DNA of 64,000 nucleotides from JALNZF01 sp964447405 (GTDB lineage: Bacteria > Nitrospirota > UBA9217). A program made the translations under genes and the position numbers. Location of the stretch: assembly GCA_964447405.1 (NCBI GenBank), contig CAYUSP010000003.1, positions 434,001-498,000 of the forward strand, given 5' to 3'. The stretch's first letter is position 1; every line of letters starts with the position of its first letter. Below the pieces are notes generated by a model. The model was given only the letters and a program-made list of their open reading frames with translations, ran no database searches and was not told the origin of the DNA. Below are positions 52,708 through 62,176 of the stretch, in pieces.

Positions 52708-54747
52708 CTAAAATCGATAAGCCAGTTTCACCCGATATACCCTGCCGTCGCTCTGAACAGTTTCCAGCGGCTGAAAATCGACGAACGCAACAGGATCTCC
52801 ATACCGCCGGTCGAAAACGTTATAAACGCTTGCCGAAAGTTCCATGCGCGGAACAACATCCCGGACAAGAACAGTAAGGTTCGTCACCTCGAAGCCGCCG
52901 ATGGATTTCCCCCCGTCGATGCGCCGCCTGCTTGTATACTGTTCCTCGATCCCGGCCAGGGCCTTCCTGTTCGCGAGAGGGACTGATAGCGAGGCCTTTG
53001 CGAGCTGTTCCGGGGAATTTGTCAGGGGCTCGCCGGTCGCCCTGTTCTCGGTCCGCTGTATGGTGTAGCTGCCGAGTGCCTTAATGCCGCTCACCCACCG
53101 GCCTTCTACCTCCACTTCGCCGCCGCGGGCAATGATCTGGTCAAGGTTCCTGAAGATTGCCAGCCCTGAAACAAGGTCACGGTCATAATCTATGAGGTCC
53201 GTGATCTTGTAGTAATAGCCGCCAAGCGATGCCCTGAGGCCTTCCCCCAGCTCCTTTTCGAGGACCAGTTCGTACGTTACGATCTTCTCAGGCTTGAGAT
53301 CCGGATTCGGCAGGGCTGTTGAGCTCTGATAGTACAATTCATAGCTGTTGGGTGCTCGGAAAGCGCTGCCGGCAAGCAGTTTCACCGTCGTTTTTTCGGT
53401 CAGTGCCATGATCAGGGCCAGGCGGGGATTCATTGTACCGCCAAAGGTATCATAGTGATCATACCGTACACCGGCGTTCAAAAGCACGCCCCGTGCGAAG
53501 GTAATCTCGTCCTGGAGATAGGCTGCCCAAATCCTCGATCGCCGGACATCATCCAAAATGCTGTTATAGGGAACAGCATCATAGTTTTTCTGGCTCTGAC
53601 GCAGGTTGTCCGTGAATTCAGCGCCCAGGATCAGTTGCTGGCTTTCCCCGACACGGGAGTGCAGCTGGACTTCGCTGCCCCACCAGCTCCCGTACGATTC
53701 ATCCCTATTCAAGACACCGGCATAGAGATAATCGCCCTCATAGGCAACGACATCATAATAGAGGCGCAGCGTGAGGTCGGCGCCACCCCCTAGCGCGAGC
53801 TTGTACTTTGCATCTCCATAGGCATGCCTGTCAATGGTCAGGTTCCCGGGCTCATTGAAGTCAATGCCATACGCGCCAGTCGGTATTCCTTTTGTGCGTT
53901 GGGCGTAAACGCCCGACAGGCTGAGATCACCCACGCCTGTCTTGATGAAGAAGTGCCGTGCCCGGTCATAGTCGGTCGAGTTTGTTTCCCCATTATTGGC
54001 TGCGCGGCTTTCGGCGGACACGTTCTGGTCGAACTCGGGGAAATAGAGTTGGCCTCCGCGGCTGTTATAATAGGTGCCCGAGGCCAGCACTTCAGTTCCC
54101 CGGGCGTACTGGTTCCCATAGGTCAGCCTCCCCTGTGCCGTGCCGAAGCTCGCCCCGGCCGCGGCAGCCTCGACGCCTTTCAGGCTGCGGCCGTTTCGGG
54201 TGATGATGTTGATAACCGCGAAGAAGGCATTGCTGCCATAGAGGGATGAACCTGTGCCGCGGATGATCTCGATGCGGTCGATGAGGTCAACATCGATCAG
54301 CGCTTCAGTCCCGATGTAGGCCTGGTTGTAAACATTGTCGTTCGTGCGGTGTCCGTCGATCAACAGCAGGATGCGGCTGTTGTAATCACCCGGGCGGCCG
54401 AAACCCCGAACGCCGATATAACTGTAGTTCCGGTCGTTGGTGACATAGAAGCTCCTGATGTTCTTCAGGATATCGGCAATGGTCCTATATCCCTGCTGTT
54501 TGATCACTTCCGCAGTCACAATGCTGACCGACGACGGAGTCTCCGAGAGCTTCTGTTCGAATTTGGATGCGCTGTAAACGGTTACATTCATGAGGTCCGT
54601 GATGCTCAACTCGGTCAGGTCCGCGATCTCGCCGAATGCGGGGTTGACCAGTGACAACAACATAAGCGATAGTGTCAGCATGAGATTGTCTATCCTCCAA
54701 GGAGACCAGGATGGCCCCACCCACGCCTTTACAACATGCATACTCAT
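52708..54747 (-). CDS. TonB-dependent outer-membrane receptor
   Basis: A 679-residue TonB-dependent receptor. After the signal (to about residue 40) comes the plug domain (about 55-180, SETPSSVSIVTAEVIKQQGY, IEIIRGTGSSLYGSNAF) and then a 22-strand barrel ending in VYRVKLAYRF with a terminal Phe. The substrate cannot be told. No iron- or cobalamin-uptake genes lie nearby, and the partners are YfiR and a hybrid kinase, so it may be the sensing arm of that system. AAGGAGG precedes the ATG. Confidence 0.9.
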   Translation of the reverse strand: MSMHVVKAWVGPSWSPWRIDNLMLTLSLMLLSLVNPAFGEIADLTELSITDLMNVTVYSASKFEQKLSETPSSVSIVTAEVIKQQGYRTIADILKNIRSFYVTNDRNYSYIGVRGFGRPGDYNSRILLLIDGHRTNDNVYNQAYIGTEALIDVDLIDRIEIIRGTGSSLYGSNAFFAVINIITRNGRSLKGVEAAAAGASFGTAQGRLTYGNQYARGTEVLASGTYYNSRGGQLYFPEFDQNVSAESRAANNGETNSTDYDRARHFFIKTGVGDLSLSGVYAQRTKGIPTGAYGIDFNEPGNLTIDRHAYGDAKYKLALGGGADLTLRLYYDVVAYEGDYLYAGVLNRDESYGSWWGSEVQLHSRVGESQQLILGAEFTDNLRQSQKNYDAVPYNSILDDVRRSRIWAAYLQDEITFARGVLLNAGVRYDHYDTFGGTMNPRLALIMALTEKTTVKLLAGSAFRAPNSYELYYQSSTALPNPDLKPEKIVTYELVLEKELGEGLRASLGGYYYKITDLIDYDRDLVSGLAIFRNLDQIIARGGEVEVEGRWVSGIKALGSYTIQRTENRATGEPLTNSPEQLAKASLSVPLANRKALAGIEEQYTSRRRIDGGKSIGGFEVTNLTVLVRDVVPRMELSASVYNVFDRRYGDPVAFVDFQPLETVQSDGRVYRVKLAYRF

Positions 54748-54992
54748 ATCAACCGTGCCTCCTTAATGAACCGTCATTTGCAAACAGCGCGCAAATACCT
54801 TAAAGTGTTTTATACCGTATTGATGCAAAACTAACGTGAATAATGCAAATATAGCAGAATATAAAACGATTTAGCTGCAACATTCACATACATTATGTCG
54901 GCAAATATCCTTTACGAATCCCGGGCTTTGACATAGAATAGAAGGACGATCTGCTCTCGCATTTGTGTATCCCAAGGAGATACCTAAAATCC
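54748..54992. other. Divergent intergenic region
   Basis: About 245 bases between the TonB receptor and the peptidase gene, AT-rich in the middle, presumably holding promoters for both directions. I see no strong promoter pair or hairpin. AAGGAG of the peptidase ribosome-binding site lies near 54975. Confidence 0.35.
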
Positions 54993-57900
54993 ATGAAAGG
55001 CCTGCTGCGCTTCATCTGCTTTCTTTGTTCATTGGTTCCCTCTGCGATATCAGCATCCGAGCTTGCCCATCATGAACTCAAGGTCTCGCTCACTCCCTCA
55101 GAGAACCGCCTCACAGCTGTTGACACTATCACGCTGCCCGCGGATTCCCCTCCGGAGGTCCAGTTTACCCTGCATGCGGGTTTGAATCCCGTATCGCCGA
55201 CTCCGCTCGTCCGCATTGAGAACCAGGGCCAGGTCCAGGGCGGAGTCCCGCTTGAATCCTACAAAATTGTGCTGCCGGCCGGTCTGCGGTCCTTTGTAGT
55301 CCGTTATGAAGGCGTTGTTTACCATCCTGTATCGCAGACCGGGAAAGAGCAGGCGCGCGGATTCGAGGAGACCCCGGGCGTTGTTTCGAACGAAGGGGTG
55401 TTCCTTTCCAAAACCTCCCTGTGGTACCCCAACCTCGGCCCCGATCCAACGACCTTCGACCTCGAAGTGAAACTGCCCGCGGCGTGGGAAGCGATCAGCC
55501 AGGGCGAACGCATCATCCACGATCATGGCGATAACATGACCATGGTCCGCTGGAAATCGCCTGAACCGCAGGAGGAACTATTTCTTATTGCAGGAAAGTT
55601 CATCGAATACTCGAAACCTGCGGGACGCGTTCAAGCCATGGTCTTTTTGCGTTCCTCGGATGAAAAACTCGCGAACAAATACCTCACAGCCACAGCAGAA
55701 TATCTGAACCTGTACAGCGGACTGATCGGCCCCTACCCGTATAAAAAATTCGCCCTGGTCGAAAACTTCTGGGAGACCGGCTTCGGCATGCCCTCCTTCA
55801 CCCTGCTCGGCCCCAAGGTGGTCCGACTGCCGTTCATCATCAATTCGTCGTACCCCCACGAGATCCTGCACAACTGGTGGGGCAACAGCGTCTTCCCCGC
55901 GTACGAACAGGGGAACTGGTCCGAAGGCCTGACCGCGTACCTTGCCGACCACCTTATCAAGGAACAGCAGGGCGGAGGCGCGGACTACCGCGTGAACACG
56001 CTCCAGAAGTACGCTGACTATGTCCAGGACAGCAGGGACTTTCCGCTTACCCAGTTCATCTCCCGCCACAGCCAGTCTTCCGAGGCGATCGGCTACGGCA
56101 AGTCGCTCATGTTTTTCCATATGCTGCGGCAGGAGCTCGGCGACCCTGCGTTCAAAGATGCTCTCCGCCGCTTTTACAGGCAGCACCGATTCGGTTTCGC
56201 CTCATTCTGGGACATCCGCGCGAGTTTCGAAGCTGCCGCGGGCAGGGACCTGCGGCAGGAATTCGATCAATGGGTCGTGCGCACCGGCGCGCCGGAGCTG
56301 GAGGTGAAGGAAGCCCGTATCGTAACCGAGGACCATCAGACGCTTCTAATTGCGACTCTTGAGCAGACACAGCCCGGCGAGGTCTATCATCTGCGGTTGC
56401 CTGCTGCCGTGACAATGGAGAACAAGGAAAAGGCCTTGCAGACGATCATTGACATGAAGGAGCGGAAGCAGGAGCTGCGGATACCCGTGCCCGCGCATCC
56501 GATGAGGCTCGACATCGATCCTGAGTTCGATCTTTTCCGCAGACTGGACCGAGAAGAGATACCTCCTGCCATATCGCAGGCATTGGGCGCAAAAAATATG
56601 TTGATCATTCTCCCGTCCAACGCGGACAAGAGGCTGCTCGAAGCGTACCGCTCGTTCGCCGAGGTTCTCGGCAGGTCCGGGCCCGATGAGGTTGAAATAA
56701 AGCTCGACTCTAGGATCAAAACGCTCCCGCTCGACCGCTCCATCACCCTGATCGGCTGGGAGAACCGGTTTCTGAAGGAGATGCTTTCCACTGTTTCCGT
56801 ATACGGCGTTGCCTCCACAAATCAATCCATCCTTATCAACCAGACCAGCGTCGCGCGCAAGGACCACTCTTTTGTGCTGAGCGCCCGCGTGCCCGGAAAC
56901 AGCAAGATGGGTATGCTATTCATCGCGTCCGACTATCCTGAAGCCCTTCCCGGCCTCGGCCGGAAGCTGCCCCACTACCATAAATACAGCTATCTCGCCT
57001 TTGAGGGAAACGAGCCCGCGAATGTCGCGAAAGGACGCTGGCCGGTGCTGAACTCGCCCCTGACAGCGTTCCTGCCTGACCGCGAGGGAGACATGATCGC
57101 CGCTCCCATGGCCAAGCTTGAGCCGCGAGTGCCGCTCGCGAGCTCAGCTCCGGTATTTTCCCGCGACCGTATGCTCGATGCGGTGCGCCTGCTCTCAAGC
57201 GAAGACTATGGCGGCAGGGGTTTCGGCTCGCCCGAGCTTGACAAGGCAGCGGATCACCTCGCGCGGCAATTCAAGGATGCCGGACTCCGACCGGGAGGCA
57301 CCACCGAGGAATCGTGGTTCCAGGTCTGGGATGACAGGGGCGGAGATCCAGCGCGCAATGTGATCATGAAAAATGTCATCGGAATTATCCCGGGGAAGAA
57401 CGCGGATATGGCAGGTCAAAGTGTGGTCATTGGCGCGCATTACGATCACCTTGGCCTGGGATGGCCTGAATCACGGGACAAAGCCGATGGCAGGATCCAT
57501 CCCGGAGCTGACGACAATGCCAGCGGCGTCGCTGTGCTCATGGAGCTCGCTCGTGCGCTCGCCAGCGGCCCGAAACCGGAGCGGACGATCATCTTCATCG
57601 CCTTTGCGGGAGAGGAAACCGGGAAGATGGGTTCCAGGCACTATGCTGCTCAGCCCGGACCATTCCCCCTGAATAAGTGCATCGGGATGGTGAACCTCGA
57701 CACGGTCGGAAGACTGGGAAAGAGAAAACTCCTCGTGCTCGGCGCGGGATCGGCAAGAGAATGGGTGCATATCTTCCGGGGTGCCGGGTTCGTTACCAAC
57801 GTGGAACTGGAGACCGTTTCCGTGGACCTGGATTCGAGCGACCAGAAGAGCTTTCAAGAGGCGGGCGTTCCCGCTGTTCAGCTCTTCTCCGGCCCGCACC

Positions 57901-58331
57901 TGGACTATCATCGTTCGACCGACACTGCGGACAAGATCGATGGCGATGGGCTGGTGAAGGTCGCCGCGGTCGCAAAAGAGGTTGTGGATTATCTGGCGGA
58001 GCGGCCGGACCCGCTGACTGCGGCAGGGAAACCAATGCCAGGTGCTGCGCAGACATCAGATTCAAAACGCAAGGTCAGCCTTGGCACCATCCCCGATTTT
58101 GCCTACGCGGGAAAGGGCTTCAGACTGTCCGGTGTCGTGGAGGGTTCTTCAGCCGAGGCAATCGGACTGATGGAAGGTGATGTGATCGTAAGAATGAATG
58201 CCACGGATATAGAAAGTCTGACGGATTATTCTAATTTTCTGAAAACGCTGAAGCCCGGGGACCAGGTGACGATCACATTCCGGAGGGAAAACAGAGAAAT
58301 GACCGTCGGGACAGCAATGAGGGAAAAGTAA
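54993..58331 (+). CDS. M1-M28-PDZ peptidase fusion
   Basis: A 1112-residue exported protein. A signal peptide (about 1-20) is followed by an M1-like gluzincin domain (to about 530). Its zinc motif is HEILH at 289-293, with Glu in WSEGLTAYLADH. A linker region (about 540-690) leads to an M28 aminopeptidase domain (about 715-1000) with zinc ligands in GAHYDHLG (His816), GADDNASG and FAGEETG. A C-terminal PDZ domain (about 1025-1110) carries GSSAEAIGLMEGDVIVRMN. Two different metallopeptidases in one chain suggest a periplasmic or surface peptide-degrading enzyme. ATG 54993 is used; an upstream TTG at 54963 is less likely. Confidence 0.87.
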   Translation: MKGLLRFICFLCSLVPSAISASELAHHELKVSLTPSENRLTAVDTITLPADSPPEVQFTLHAGLNPVSPTPLVRIENQGQVQGGVPLESYKIVLPAGLRSFVVRYEGVVYHPVSQTGKEQARGFEETPGVVSNEGVFLSKTSLWYPNLGPDPTTFDLEVKLPAAWEAISQGERIIHDHGDNMTMVRWKSPEPQEELFLIAGKFIEYSKPAGRVQAMVFLRSSDEKLANKYLTATAEYLNLYSGLIGPYPYKKFALVENFWETGFGMPSFTLLGPKVVRLPFIINSSYPHEILHNWWGNSVFPAYEQGNWSEGLTAYLADHLIKEQQGGGADYRVNTLQKYADYVQDSRDFPLTQFISRHSQSSEAIGYGKSLMFFHMLRQELGDPAFKDALRRFYRQHRFGFASFWDIRASFEAAAGRDLRQEFDQWVVRTGAPELEVKEARIVTEDHQTLLIATLEQTQPGEVYHLRLPAAVTMENKEKALQTIIDMKERKQELRIPVPAHPMRLDIDPEFDLFRRLDREEIPPAISQALGAKNMLIILPSNADKRLLEAYRSFAEVLGRSGPDEVEIKLDSRIKTLPLDRSITLIGWENRFLKEMLSTVSVYGVASTNQSILINQTSVARKDHSFVLSARVPGNSKMGMLFIASDYPEALPGLGRKLPHYHKYSYLAFEGNEPANVAKGRWPVLNSPLTAFLPDREGDMIAAPMAKLEPRVPLASSAPVFSRDRMLDAVRLLSSEDYGGRGFGSPELDKAADHLARQFKDAGLRPGGTTEESWFQVWDDRGGDPARNVIMKNVIGIIPGKNADMAGQSVVIGAHYDHLGLGWPESRDKADGRIHPGADDNASGVAVLMELARALASGPKPERTIIFIAFAGEETGKMGSRHYAAQPGPFPLNKCIGMVNLDTVGRLGKRKLLVLGAGSAREWVHIFRGAGFVTNVELETVSVDLDSSDQKSFQEAGVPAVQLFSGPHLDYHRSTDTADKIDGDGLVKVAAVAKEVVDYLAERPDPLTAAGKPMPGAAQTSDSKRKVSLGTIPDFAYAGKGFRLSGVVEGSSAEAIGLMEGDVIVRMNATDIESLTDYSNFLKTLKPGDQVTITFRRENREMTVGTAMREK

Positions 58332-58372
58332 GAAGCTCGATGCAAAAAATGTCTTACACGTTCGCAATCCGA

Positions 58373-58423
58373 TGGCACACGCGCCACCTTCTGGCGCGTC
58401 GATGTCGAGGCGCAGGGTTGAGA
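58373..58423 (-). repeat. attC-like site, distal end of right array
   Basis: Read on the minus strand it starts TCTCAAC and contains ACGCGCCA pairing with TGGCGCGT. Unpaired bases TCGACATCG lie on one arm, as in the other sites. The terminal GTT is lost. It lies just beyond the peptidase gene and ends the array. Confidence 0.55.
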
Positions 58424-58481
58424 TCGCTGAATGGACTTCTGCGCTGAGCTTGGCGGACGTGCAAAACTGAATATTCTTGAG

Positions 58482-58913
58482 TCATCTTGGTGGACGGTCT
58501 TCCACGCGCAATTCCAACACTATCCTTCCCCACCCGCCGCACTGCAGCCCGACATCAAAACAACTGGCGCGCTTGAATCTGATCCCATTGGGGTCAACAC
58601 CGGCGTAAATCATCTCGTTGGCCGTAAAGACCATCATGAGCGCAGAACTCAATGAATAACCGCATATCTTCTTCGGACAGAGTTCCGTAATAATATTGCC
58701 TGCCCCGTCAAAGGTGAATTTATCACCGACTTGGTGACGACTATTGCAACCGTGGGATTCGACAACTTCCAATATAATAGTCTTGCTCGATAATTCAAAG
58801 CTTTTCGCCAGGACGTCTTCATTTCTCGGATTATCTCTGAACTTCTTCATCTCTTCATCACTATAAGCCAAATGTCTTTGGATTACTTTCCACTTTCGTT
58901 CTTCGATTGCCAT
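58482..58913 (-). CDS. TIGR04076-like protein, cassette-borne
   Basis: A 143-residue protein. VVESHGCNSRHQVGDKFTFD and ELCPKKICGYSLSSALMMVF follow the C-x-x-x-H-x-x-GD...G..CP pattern of TIGR04076, a small family of unknown function with conserved cysteines. The end ASCFDVGLQCGGWGRIVLEL adds another Cys pair. An N-terminal extension (IEERKWKVIQRHLAYSDEEM) is helical and charged. AGAGGGGC precedes the ATG. It lies between attC-like elements at 58373 and 59051. Confidence 0.6.
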   Translation of the reverse strand: MAIEERKWKVIQRHLAYSDEEMKKFRDNPRNEDVLAKSFELSSKTIILEVVESHGCNSRHQVGDKFTFDGAGNIITELCPKKICGYSLSSALMMVFTANEMIYAGVDPNGIRFKRASCFDVGLQCGGWGRIVLELRVEDRPPR

Positions 58914-59050
58914 ATGAAAGCCCCTCTCCAGTCGAAGTGTCTCTCACGTATCGACTCTCTAGTACGCGAGGACGTGGTGTGCAACAATGCCGGAAACAGA
59001 ACCATGGCACTTTATTGTGGGTATAAAGATATTCATGCTTTGTTGTTTTC

Positions 59051-59107
59051 TAACAACGCGCCTGACGCGCCGCCATTAGCGCGTCGCTGTCAAGCGCCTT
59101 GTTGAAA
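59051..59107 (-). repeat. attC-like recombination site
   Basis: On the minus strand TTTCAAC opens the site and GTTGTTA closes it. GGCGCTT...CAGCGACGCGC pairs with GCGCGTCAGGCGC, with unpaired bases on one arm. It is the inverted counterpart of the left-array sites. Confidence 0.7.
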
Positions 59108-59140
59108 TCATAGTACGATATAACAAGCCCCGGAGATCCT

Positions 59141-59323
59141 ACTTCTGCCTGTCAATCCAGTAATCCGGTTGCCGATGTAAATGAGCGAATGCAAGAACGA
59201 CTATTTTGTCAGCTTGATTGGATCGGCTATATCAAGGCTCCGAAGCAAGACTTCGATAAGAAGGGATTTTTCCGCTGGTTTAAGGTTTAAGGCTTTTGAA
59301 ATTATCGTTTTTGCCGGGCTCAT
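59141..59323 (-). pseudogene. Fused remnant of RelE/ParE-type toxin-antitoxin module
   Basis: From ATG 59323 the frame reads AKTIISKALNLKPAEKSLLI and LLRSLD, the N-terminal part of addiction-module antitoxins of the type found with ParE toxins, and stops at 59201. Directly downstream, in the +1 frame and ending at TAG 59141, is DKIVVLAFAHLHRQPDYW, the normal C-terminus of a ParE/RelE toxin. The antitoxin C-terminal half and most of the toxin are missing, so an internal deletion joined the two ends. Neither product can be functional. Confidence 0.65.
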
Positions 59324-59435
59324 ATATTTACCAAACCTCACAATCCATTTATTTGCTGTTATTCTGTTTGCAATAATAACAATATGGCAATTGTTTATCA
59401 ATCAGTTTTCGTTAGCAACCATCCTTGTTACCGAT

Positions 59436-59530
59436 TTATCTAAGATACAATAAGAAGCTGACAACCAACAGCCCAAGGCCACTCAGGACGATGCTAAAAA
59501 TGCCGCCGATGCTTTTTCGTTCAATAATGC
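59436..59530 (-). pseudogene. Fragment encoding a membrane segment
   Basis: A minus-strand frame ends with KSIGGIFSIVLSGLGLLVVS and FLLYLR, a typical transmembrane helix, immediately after an attC remnant. No start codon with ribosome-binding site is seen, so it may be a truncated cassette gene. Confidence 0.3.
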
Positions 59531-59556
59531 CTAACGTCGCTGAGGCGTGAAAATAA
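59527..59556 (-). repeat. attC remnant
   Basis: On the minus strand CGCCTCAGCGACGTTAGGC ends in GTTAGGC, the classical attC core site. The opposite arm is incomplete. This suggests a decayed or shortened site inside the cassette region. Confidence 0.35.
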
Positions 59557-59731
59557 CAAGGAAGAACCAGAGAGAATTCCACCATTTTGCTTCTGGCGCT
59601 GAAAAACAGATCATGAACCACAATAGCCCTGCGATAGATCATCTGATGCTTGCTATTCCAGATGGTTTTTTCTTCTCGCCGAGGGCTGAATTGTTCACAA
59701 TGAGAGTTTGCCTTTCGTTCCGCAATTTATA

Positions 59732-59776
59732 ATTTAATGCGCGCGTCACGCGTCGCTGGAGAGGCGCTGGTTAGTT
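59732..59776 (-). repeat. Degenerate attC-like site after PKD gene
   Basis: On the minus strand AACTAAC is followed by CAGCGCC and GCGACGCGTGACGCGCGC. It shares the GCGACGCG core of the family, but pairing is weak and no final GTT is seen. Confidence 0.4.
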
Positions 59777-59809
59777 TTAGTCCACCCGTCTGAACCGATT
59801 GAGCCTCCC

Positions 59810-61308
59810 TTACAGTTCTTTGATACAATTACCATTTTCAAAAAACTGGATTTTTGTATAACTGACAGTATCAAGCAAAATGTTGAGGGGAAGCCATGAG
59901 GTCCATGTCAGGTTGTCCGCAAGCTTACTTGCAGAATAATATACTTTCAGTATCGCACTGTCGAGTGTTACGCTTTGAACGTCCAGTGCCCACGTGGTAT
60001 TGCCGTTCTTTATGATAGATAGCACAAATCTATTGGTCATATCAAACTGGGTAGCTACTGATGGGGGCGGGAATGGTGAAAATGTGAGATCAAATTCAGT
60101 TTTGTTATGCAGGACCAGAAAATCCGTCGGCGGCGTCAAGGTAACGGTATTGTTAACGAAGTATTTCACCACCTTGGTAAAACTCAATGTGCTGCCCGAA
60201 ATAATGATCGATTGCGCACTCGTGGTCGCGCACGACTGACTGCTGCCCGCTGAAATATTCCCGGCCGCATCATAGGCGGATACCTGATAACAATACTGGG
60301 TCGACGCGGCCAAGCCGCTGTCTGAAGTTGACGTGCTCACAACAGATTTCAGATATGCACCATCACGAGATATTGAGTACCCGGCAACCCCAACTACGTC
60401 ACTCGATGCGCTCCATTTCAGGTCGATCTGACTTGCAGATATGGTCGAAGCAGTGAGACCTTTGGGAACAGTAGGCGCAGTAGTGTCCGCTGTTGTTGCC
60501 GTGATCAATACCGTATCCGCTGTGCTGTTCACCTTTCCGTCGTTGACAACCAGGCTAAACACATATGCTCCGTCCTTGTCCGCAGTGAAGGCCGGATTGA
60601 CCACCGTTGAACTCGACAGGGCCGCAGCGCTCCCAGCGGGTATTGACGTAAATGACCAGCTGTACGTCAATATGTCTCCATTGGCATCACTGCTGTTGCT
60701 GCCGTCAAGAGTTACCAGTGAACCCGTTGCCACGTTCTGGNNNNNNNNNNNNNNNNNNNNNNNNNNNNNNNNNNNNNNNNNNNNNNNNNNNNNNNNNNNN
60801 NNNNNNNNNNNNNNNNNNNNNNNNNNNNNNNNNNNNNNNNATCACTGCTGTTGCTGCCGTCAAGAGTTACCAGTGAACCCGTTGCCACGTTCTGGTCAGG
60901 ACCGGCGTTTGCAACAGGGGCCGAGTTGGCTGTTGCTGCCGTGATTGTGATTGTGTCAGCTATACTGTTCACCTTTCCGTCGTTGACAACCAGGCTAAAC
61001 ACATATGCTCCGTCCTTGTCCGCAGTGAAGGCCGGATTGACCACCGTTGAACTCGACAGGGCCGCAGCGCTCCCAGCGGGTATTGACGTAAATGACCAGC
61101 TGTACGTCAATATGTCTCCATTGGCATCACTGCTGTTGCTGCCGTCAAGAGTTACCAGTGAACCCGTTGCCACGTTCTGGATCGAACCAGCCTCGCTAAC
61201 AGGGGCGATATTAGCTGGGGTGTTTCCGACTCCAATGCCGCAGCTTCCCAAAAACGTGGACAATATAAGAACAAAAGTGACTGTAACTGTACGGCTATAT
61301 TTGTTCAT
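59810..61308 (-). CDS. PKD-repeat/FN3 lipoprotein, interrupted by assembly gap
   Basis: The gene starts at ATG 61308 with a signal peptide and lipobox (FLGSC near residue 23). It encodes PKD/cadherin-like repeats of 95 residues beginning NVATGSLVTLDGSNSSDANG, then an FN3 domain (VPKGLTASTISASQIDLKWS) and a C-terminal beta domain. The repeats are nearly identical on DNA: the same segment starts at 60841 and 61126, 285 bp apart. The run of N at 60741-60840 breaks the gene, and 100 is not a multiple of the codon length, so the gap size is a placeholder. Repeat number is unknown. The product is probably a surface-anchored beta protein. Confidence 0.8.
60741..60840. other. Assembly gap (100 N)
   Basis: Exactly 100 unknown bases lie inside near-identical 285-bp repeats of the PKD gene. 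The flanking sequence on both sides is the same repeat segment, so the assembler could not resolve the copy number. Confidence 0.98.
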
Positions 61309-61381
61309 ATGCGCCCCTTTCCAGTGGTCAATGTATTATCGGGAATTTTCAGGTTCCAGAATTTCATTGGTCGTTTATTTC

Positions 61382-61439
61382 CATAACACGCGGCTAAGAC
61401 GCGCGTTACTTCGCGTCGGACTTGAGCCGCAGGTTGGTG
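61382..61439 (-). repeat. attC-like recombination site
   Basis: On the plus strand GCGGCT, AAG and ACGCG pair with CGCGT, CTT and AGCCGC, with one extra G as an extrahelical base between CTT and AGCCGC. The ends are TAAC and GTTGGTG. The TPR gene ends inside it. It is one of the best structured sites of the array. Confidence 0.75.
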
Positions 61440-62056
61440 CCGACGATGCCCCTCTTATTAGCATTTATTTGTGAGAAAAGCAGAGCTTTCAGCTTTTCCT
61501 CTGCCCTGGCATTTCCTGGACTAAATCGCAACACCGCACGATAGGATTCTATTGCGTCGTTTGTTGCTCCTTTCGCTTCATATGCTATCCCGAGGTTATA
61601 GTGCGCCGCGACAAAATCCGGTCTTAAGTTCAGCGCAGCCTTATAATGCTCAATAGACAGTTCGACCTGTCCTATCCCCAGGCAATCATTTGCCAAGTTA
61701 CTATGCAACTCAGCATCAGCGGGGTTTAGCTCCAGAGCTGCGATATGGTGCTCAATGGCTTTATCAAAATAACCTAGCATCCGGTAGATGATGCCGAGAT
61801 TATTATGGACCGCTATAATATTGGGATTCACATTTATCGAAGCCTGATAATATGCAATCGCCAGGTTTGTATTACCGGCCAACTCATGAGCATTGGCAAG
61901 CTGCGCATAACTTTCTGCCTTCGTGGGGCTTTTTCTTACCGCATCCTCCCACAGTGTAATCCCGTCCTGCCAAATACTATTTCTCCGATACGTAGCATTT
62001 GCAAGGCAGAGCAATATGATGAATGTGATAATACGTAGTACCATATGGATTACCAC
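61406..62056 (-). CDS. TPR-repeat protein, cassette-borne
   Basis: A 216-residue protein with an N-terminal membrane segment (about 5-20, MVLRIITFIILLCLANATYR) and five TPR units, for example AVHNNLGIIYRMLGYFDKAI and AAHYNLGIAYEAKGATNDAI. The alternating small and aromatic residues match TPR helices, which bind other proteins. It resembles the C-terminal part of larger membrane O-GlcNAc-type TPR proteins, so it may be a truncated capture. The last 10 residues are encoded by the attC-like site. The start has no strong ribosome-binding site; a shorter start is possible. Confidence 0.75.
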   Translation of the reverse strand: MVIHMVLRIITFIILLCLANATYRRNSIWQDGITLWEDAVRKSPTKAESYAQLANAHELAGNTNLAIAYYQASINVNPNIIAVHNNLGIIYRMLGYFDKAIEHHIAALELNPADAELHSNLANDCLGIGQVELSIEHYKAALNLRPDFVAAHYNLGIAYEAKGATNDAIESYRAVLRFSPGNARAEEKLKALLFSQINANKRGIVGTNLRLKSDAK

Positions 62057-62106
62057 GCACCTGACGCGCAGCCTTTGGCGCGTCGCTGTCGAGGCGCAGG
62101 TTAGTA
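62051..62106 (-). repeat. attC-like recombination site
   Basis: GACGCGC and GCGCGTC form a seven-pair stem. The arm contains CTTTGGCGCGTCGCTG, the exact inverse of the CAGCGACGCGCCAAAG core in the left array. The + strand right end is GTTAGTA. Confidence 0.65.
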
Positions 62107-62176
62107 CTTGTCTTTCCTCGAAAGGCTCCGGTAACGGAAAGGAGCTAGATTGCGCGCAATGTTATGTTACGTGTCT

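Noticed and set aside
59436..59642. A complete 68-residue membrane protein gene
   Set aside because: The N-terminal half of the frame translates an attC remnant and unrelated sequence. Only the last 25-30 residues look like protein.
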